From the NCBI RefSeq assembly GCF_025698545.1, contig NC_068569.1, positions 4,278,001 to 4,342,000 on the forward strand: DNA of 64,000 nucleotides, in the 5' to 3' direction. Position 1 is the stretch's first letter; each line of letters begins with the position of its first letter. The notes under the pieces were generated by a model that had not been told where the DNA came from, made no database searches, and was given only the letters and a program-made list of their open reading frames with translations. Positions 60,916-64,000 of the stretch are shown here, piece by piece. The DNA is from Gossypium raimondii. Its lineage: Eukaryota > Streptophyta > Magnoliopsida > Malvales > Malvaceae. A program made the position numbers and the translations under genes.

Positions 60916-63721
60916 TCAAGAGTCTTTGTCTGTTTCAGCACCCTCATTTATCTGCTTTGTGTAAAGGCGATGGCGTCTCTCTCGCCCATATATTACCCAG
61001 AAGATTAAAGAAAGCATAACTGCTGTTGACACCATTACCAGCCCTATATACACCCATCTACTATATCGCCGTAATCCAGGGCAGTGTTCTACATAAACGC
61101 CTGTAAAAGTTTCCCTCACGAATGTGCAGTCTTGTAGCTGAACGAGGAAAGGAGCATAATTGTACAAAGCAGAGCCCACATTCACTGCTGCTGTCATCTG
61201 GTCATACAATGCCGGGGTTATTCGTCCGGTTGTAGTGCATATTCCAGTTGGAGAAACCTGGCAGACGTAGTTCCTCCATACCTGCAGTAAATGATAACGT
61301 CTTTAAAATAAATCAATGTTTTTCTTTAAAAGTAAAAGATAACATCCAAGACTGTTTGCATGTTAATAAAGCATTGATGTTGCAGGGTCTAATGAATTTA
61401 CCTCAGTTGCATTATCTGCATTTAATTCACCAGCAGTGCAAGTTCGCTCAGTAAGGTCAGCAGAAAATGGATTGCAGAGTACTGGCACCAATGGACCAGA
61501 TTGATTGAAGTACATGGTTGGAAAGTTTGGTGAAAAATTAATATTCGAAACATTGGTTATGACCGTGTTAATCACTTCGACCAGCTGAGAAGTAACTTCC
61601 CTGCTTTTCAACAATGTTTCTTGGGTTGTAGCATTGTCAACGCAAGGCAGTATATCGTCTAAAGCTGTATGAGCAGTGGGGTTTTGCATCCAATCGTGCA
61701 TTGCAACACAAGTATCTGCTGCCGCACTAGCACCTCAAACAAAATATCAGTCAAGTTTTAAAATCCTAAGCAGTAAGTCGTAGAAATATAGGTTGAGCCA
61801 TGTAAGAACTTACTTATGGAGGACAAGGAATGTACCACAAAGAATGAAAGTTCCAGTGACAAGCAACCAGCCTAATACCACCAGGCTGAAACAGATAAAA
61901 GTTTAAAACCCTTTTGTTAAGAAACATCCGCGTTTGAATCCAAATAGCTGCGGAGAACCAAATATCATTTCCCACACCATTAACTTACATGTAAACAAGA
62001 AGCTGCATCCCGAAAATTGAAAATACTGAAACAAAAAGTAGAGTTGCATAAATAAATCCACTAACAAACCGTAAACTTTGGAAAAAAGAAGAAAAAATTC
62101 CAAATCATTGAGACTTACACAATCCAAGAAATGTCAATACAAGCATGATAGCAGCTATAACAATAAGAGCCACTCTCCTATAAGAACATTGAAATGCAGC
62201 TTTAATGAACAAAGTTTTACTTGGCGTACACTAATATATATATAGGTGAATATCATAATCTCACTTACACAGAATCTAGGAGGTCTCGAATATCATCCGA
62301 ATTATCCACTGTCTTGTCAGCTAGAGTGCTTGCAGAAGAATTAATTTTCGTTCCTATCTCATCGATATCAGTTTGGACATTAGAAGGTAGAAAAACTTTA
62401 TCGACTCCGACCTGTTTAGCTGTCGCTAGAGAGTCAGACACATCCTTTAGTTTCCTGACGGTCATATCTGCTTGATTTACGACATATTGTAATGTTTTTG
62501 TAGTGCTACTATGAAACCTATCCTGACCAACATATAGGACAATGCAGCCAAGTCTGAAACAAAAAACAAACATTAGCACGTAGAACAAGCATGACTTTAA
62601 TATTCAACATGAAAACGACAAGAGAGAAGAAGATGCATTTACATTGCAGCAATTGTGAACAACGCGAGGAATACGAGAGAGGTAGCATAAGCAATTTGGT
62701 AATATCCATACGGCTGCCTTTTACAGCAGAAATAAAAGATACAAACAAGCAATAAGCAAAGCCCAAAGCCAACAAACCAGATAGCAGCAATTGCAAATAG
62801 GGGAACTGCTGTATAAGCCACAGACTGCACTTGCACAATAATGGAAATGATTAGTCAGGAATCAGGTCATAAATCTTAAACTAATAGGTAGTCGAATACT
62901 GCCATGCTTTATTTTAGAATAGAAGGAAATGGTTAGTTCCGATTCATGTTATCTAAAGATTCGTTGAAAGAAACTTGTCCTTTCTTCCCCTAGTTACATT
63001 AGAAAGCAAATATTTGTCACGTATCTAAATAACTTAAACTAATAAATACGTCAGATGCACCAGATATCTGTCTATCTTAGGAAGGTTTTACGTTAAAGAA
63101 TTTATTAGTTGAAAATGTTTGGTAGCATTAATTACTGGTATAAATCTTGGGTTTGGATAAACTTACAGCCCAGTAATGTCGCTCCCTAATATCCCATCCT
63201 CCTGTGTATCTCTTGAACCCATTAAGAGGATCTTTTCTGTAAGTCCTTTCAGCAGCCAAAGCAAGGGATGAAGTAGTGACCTCCAATGGCGGCAGAGGTT
63301 GACCGATCGGCACCTCTACCACAGACCTCCTTGTGATCCCCCATGAAAGTTCCACCCCACTCTTTGCCTCACTTCCATTTACTTTCCCTGAAAATGAATG
63401 TTAAAATAAGTAATAAAATTACAGTCACATTCATTTTTTTTTTCAGCCCCATTGCTTAAAAGCGTTATGCGTTTACTGTTTCTAGTAAACTTTTCTTGTA
63501 GTATTTTCTTTTCGAAACCAGACAAGAATGAACGAGAAAAAGACGGGGTAGCTGACAGAGAACTGAACGAGTGAAGTACCTGAAGTGAGCTGTTGTGCGA
63601 GGGGTGTGGGAGAGAGAGAAACAGAAACTCCATGGGAGAATGTTAAGAAGGTTGAGAGGAAGAGGAATGTGATCAACACAGGAGTAAATGATAGTAAACT
63701 CCAAGATAAATTCATCACCAT
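60916..63721 (-). CDS. Polytopic membrane protein, AT2G25270 type
   Basis: Nine exons in transcript order: 63721-63580, 63387-63167, 62824-62643, 62553-62269, 62177-62119, 62025-61989, 61885-61814, 61726-61402, 61281-60916. They join in frame to 562 residues (560 from a second Met). A signal peptide (LLSFTPVLITFLFLSTFLTF) precedes a soluble stretch. Then come membrane helices around AVPLFAIAAIWFVGFGLCLL, IAYATSLVFLALFTIAAM, VALIVIAAIMLVLTFLGLLF and LVVLGWLLVTGTFILCGTFL, and a last one near the C-terminus (WVYIGLVMVSTAVMLSLIFW). A Cys-containing loop with several N-glycosylation motifs (NAT, NVS, NQS) lies before the last helix. Similar plant proteins are annotated only as transmembrane proteins; the layout loosely recalls tweety or prominin-like proteins, but I cannot claim homology. 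Function is unknown. The open frame and consistent phases make the model sound. Confidence 0.85.
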
Positions 63722-63813
63722 TGTTGCTTGGGGAAAAAAAAAGAGAAATTAACAGCAGAAAGAGACAGAAAAATGACAGAAAATTAAAGAGAGGGAAGGA
63801 TTAAGGAGTGTAC

Positions 63814-63847
<34 letters not shown>

Positions 63848-64000
63848 AATAGTTAAGCTTTGTTGGGGAAGAGCAAGGAAAGATAAAAAGCATTGGATAC
63901 TTCACAAATGACAATGGCAGACATTTTTACAGATTAAACACTTTGTACTGTCATCCTTCATTGTATTTGAAAAAGGCAATTGAGACAGAAATACCCTTGC
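63722..64000. other. Leader and promoter of the membrane-protein gene
   Basis: An A/G-rich leader lies just upstream of the ATG at 63721 on the minus strand. A triplet microsatellite interrupts it. The window ends before the next gene. Confidence 0.5.
63814..63846. repeat. (AGT)11 microsatellite in the leader
   Basis: Eleven uninterrupted AGT triplets lie about 95-125 bases upstream of the start codon at 63721, probably within the transcribed leader or core promoter. They read ACT on the transcript strand. Confidence 0.9.

Overview
This is a eudicot plant nuclear window. Evidence: multi-exon genes with short GT-AG introns, AT-rich intergenic DNA, and plant-specific families (TOPLESS-type co-repressor, PB1/TPR 'PHOX' protein, SYT4/5-type synaptotagmin, GT47 exostosin-like enzymes). 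The protein relationships and the LTR style at 1.5-4.4 kb suggest a rosid, most likely Malvaceae such as cotton (Gossypium). That placement is inference. No bacterial-type system, CRISPR array or tRNA/rRNA gene was seen.

Layout. 1-0.2 kb: last coding exon of a VAMP71-like R-SNARE. 0.2-6.0 kb: repeat-rich spacer with a gypsy-like LTR relic (flanked by 5-bp TACTC repeats), which itself carries a 421-bp hAT-like MITE with a perfect 8-bp target duplication. 6.0-22.5 kb: two tandem, intact copies of a ~1,690-residue four-MATH-domain protein with identical intron positions. 24.1-30.8 kb: two GT47 exostosin-like glycosyltransferases on the minus strand. 32.4-36.7 kb: SYT4/5-type synaptotagmin. 37.5-38.7 kb: single-exon ARM-repeat protein. 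39.8-41.1 kb: small Asp/Glu-rich protein (minus). 41.8-48.4 kb: 23-coding-exon TOPLESS-related gene (minus), with a scrambled fragment of a relative at 52.4-52.8 kb. 53.2-55.9 kb: MEMO1-like protein (minus). 58.0-60.2 kb: PHOX-type TPR/PB1 co-chaperone (minus). 60.9-63.7 kb: polytopic membrane protein (minus).

The genes do not form an operon or one pathway. The order looks like ancestral eudicot microsynteny. From memory, the VAMP712, MATH, PHOX1, MEMO and membrane-protein genes sit together on Arabidopsis chromosome 2 (about AT2G25270-AT2G25340), and SYT4 and an exostosin lie close together on chromosome 5 (about AT5G11100-AT5G11130). These recollections were not checked.

All exon models were built by hand from splice consensus, reading phase and family similarity. 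Each complete multi-exon gene closes in frame from ATG to stop. The most interesting signals are at splice-site scale: two short introns without in-frame stops and of length divisible by three, two tandem duplications that copy splice sites, and a long (CT)n tract directly on a 5' splice site. I found no convincing new biological system.
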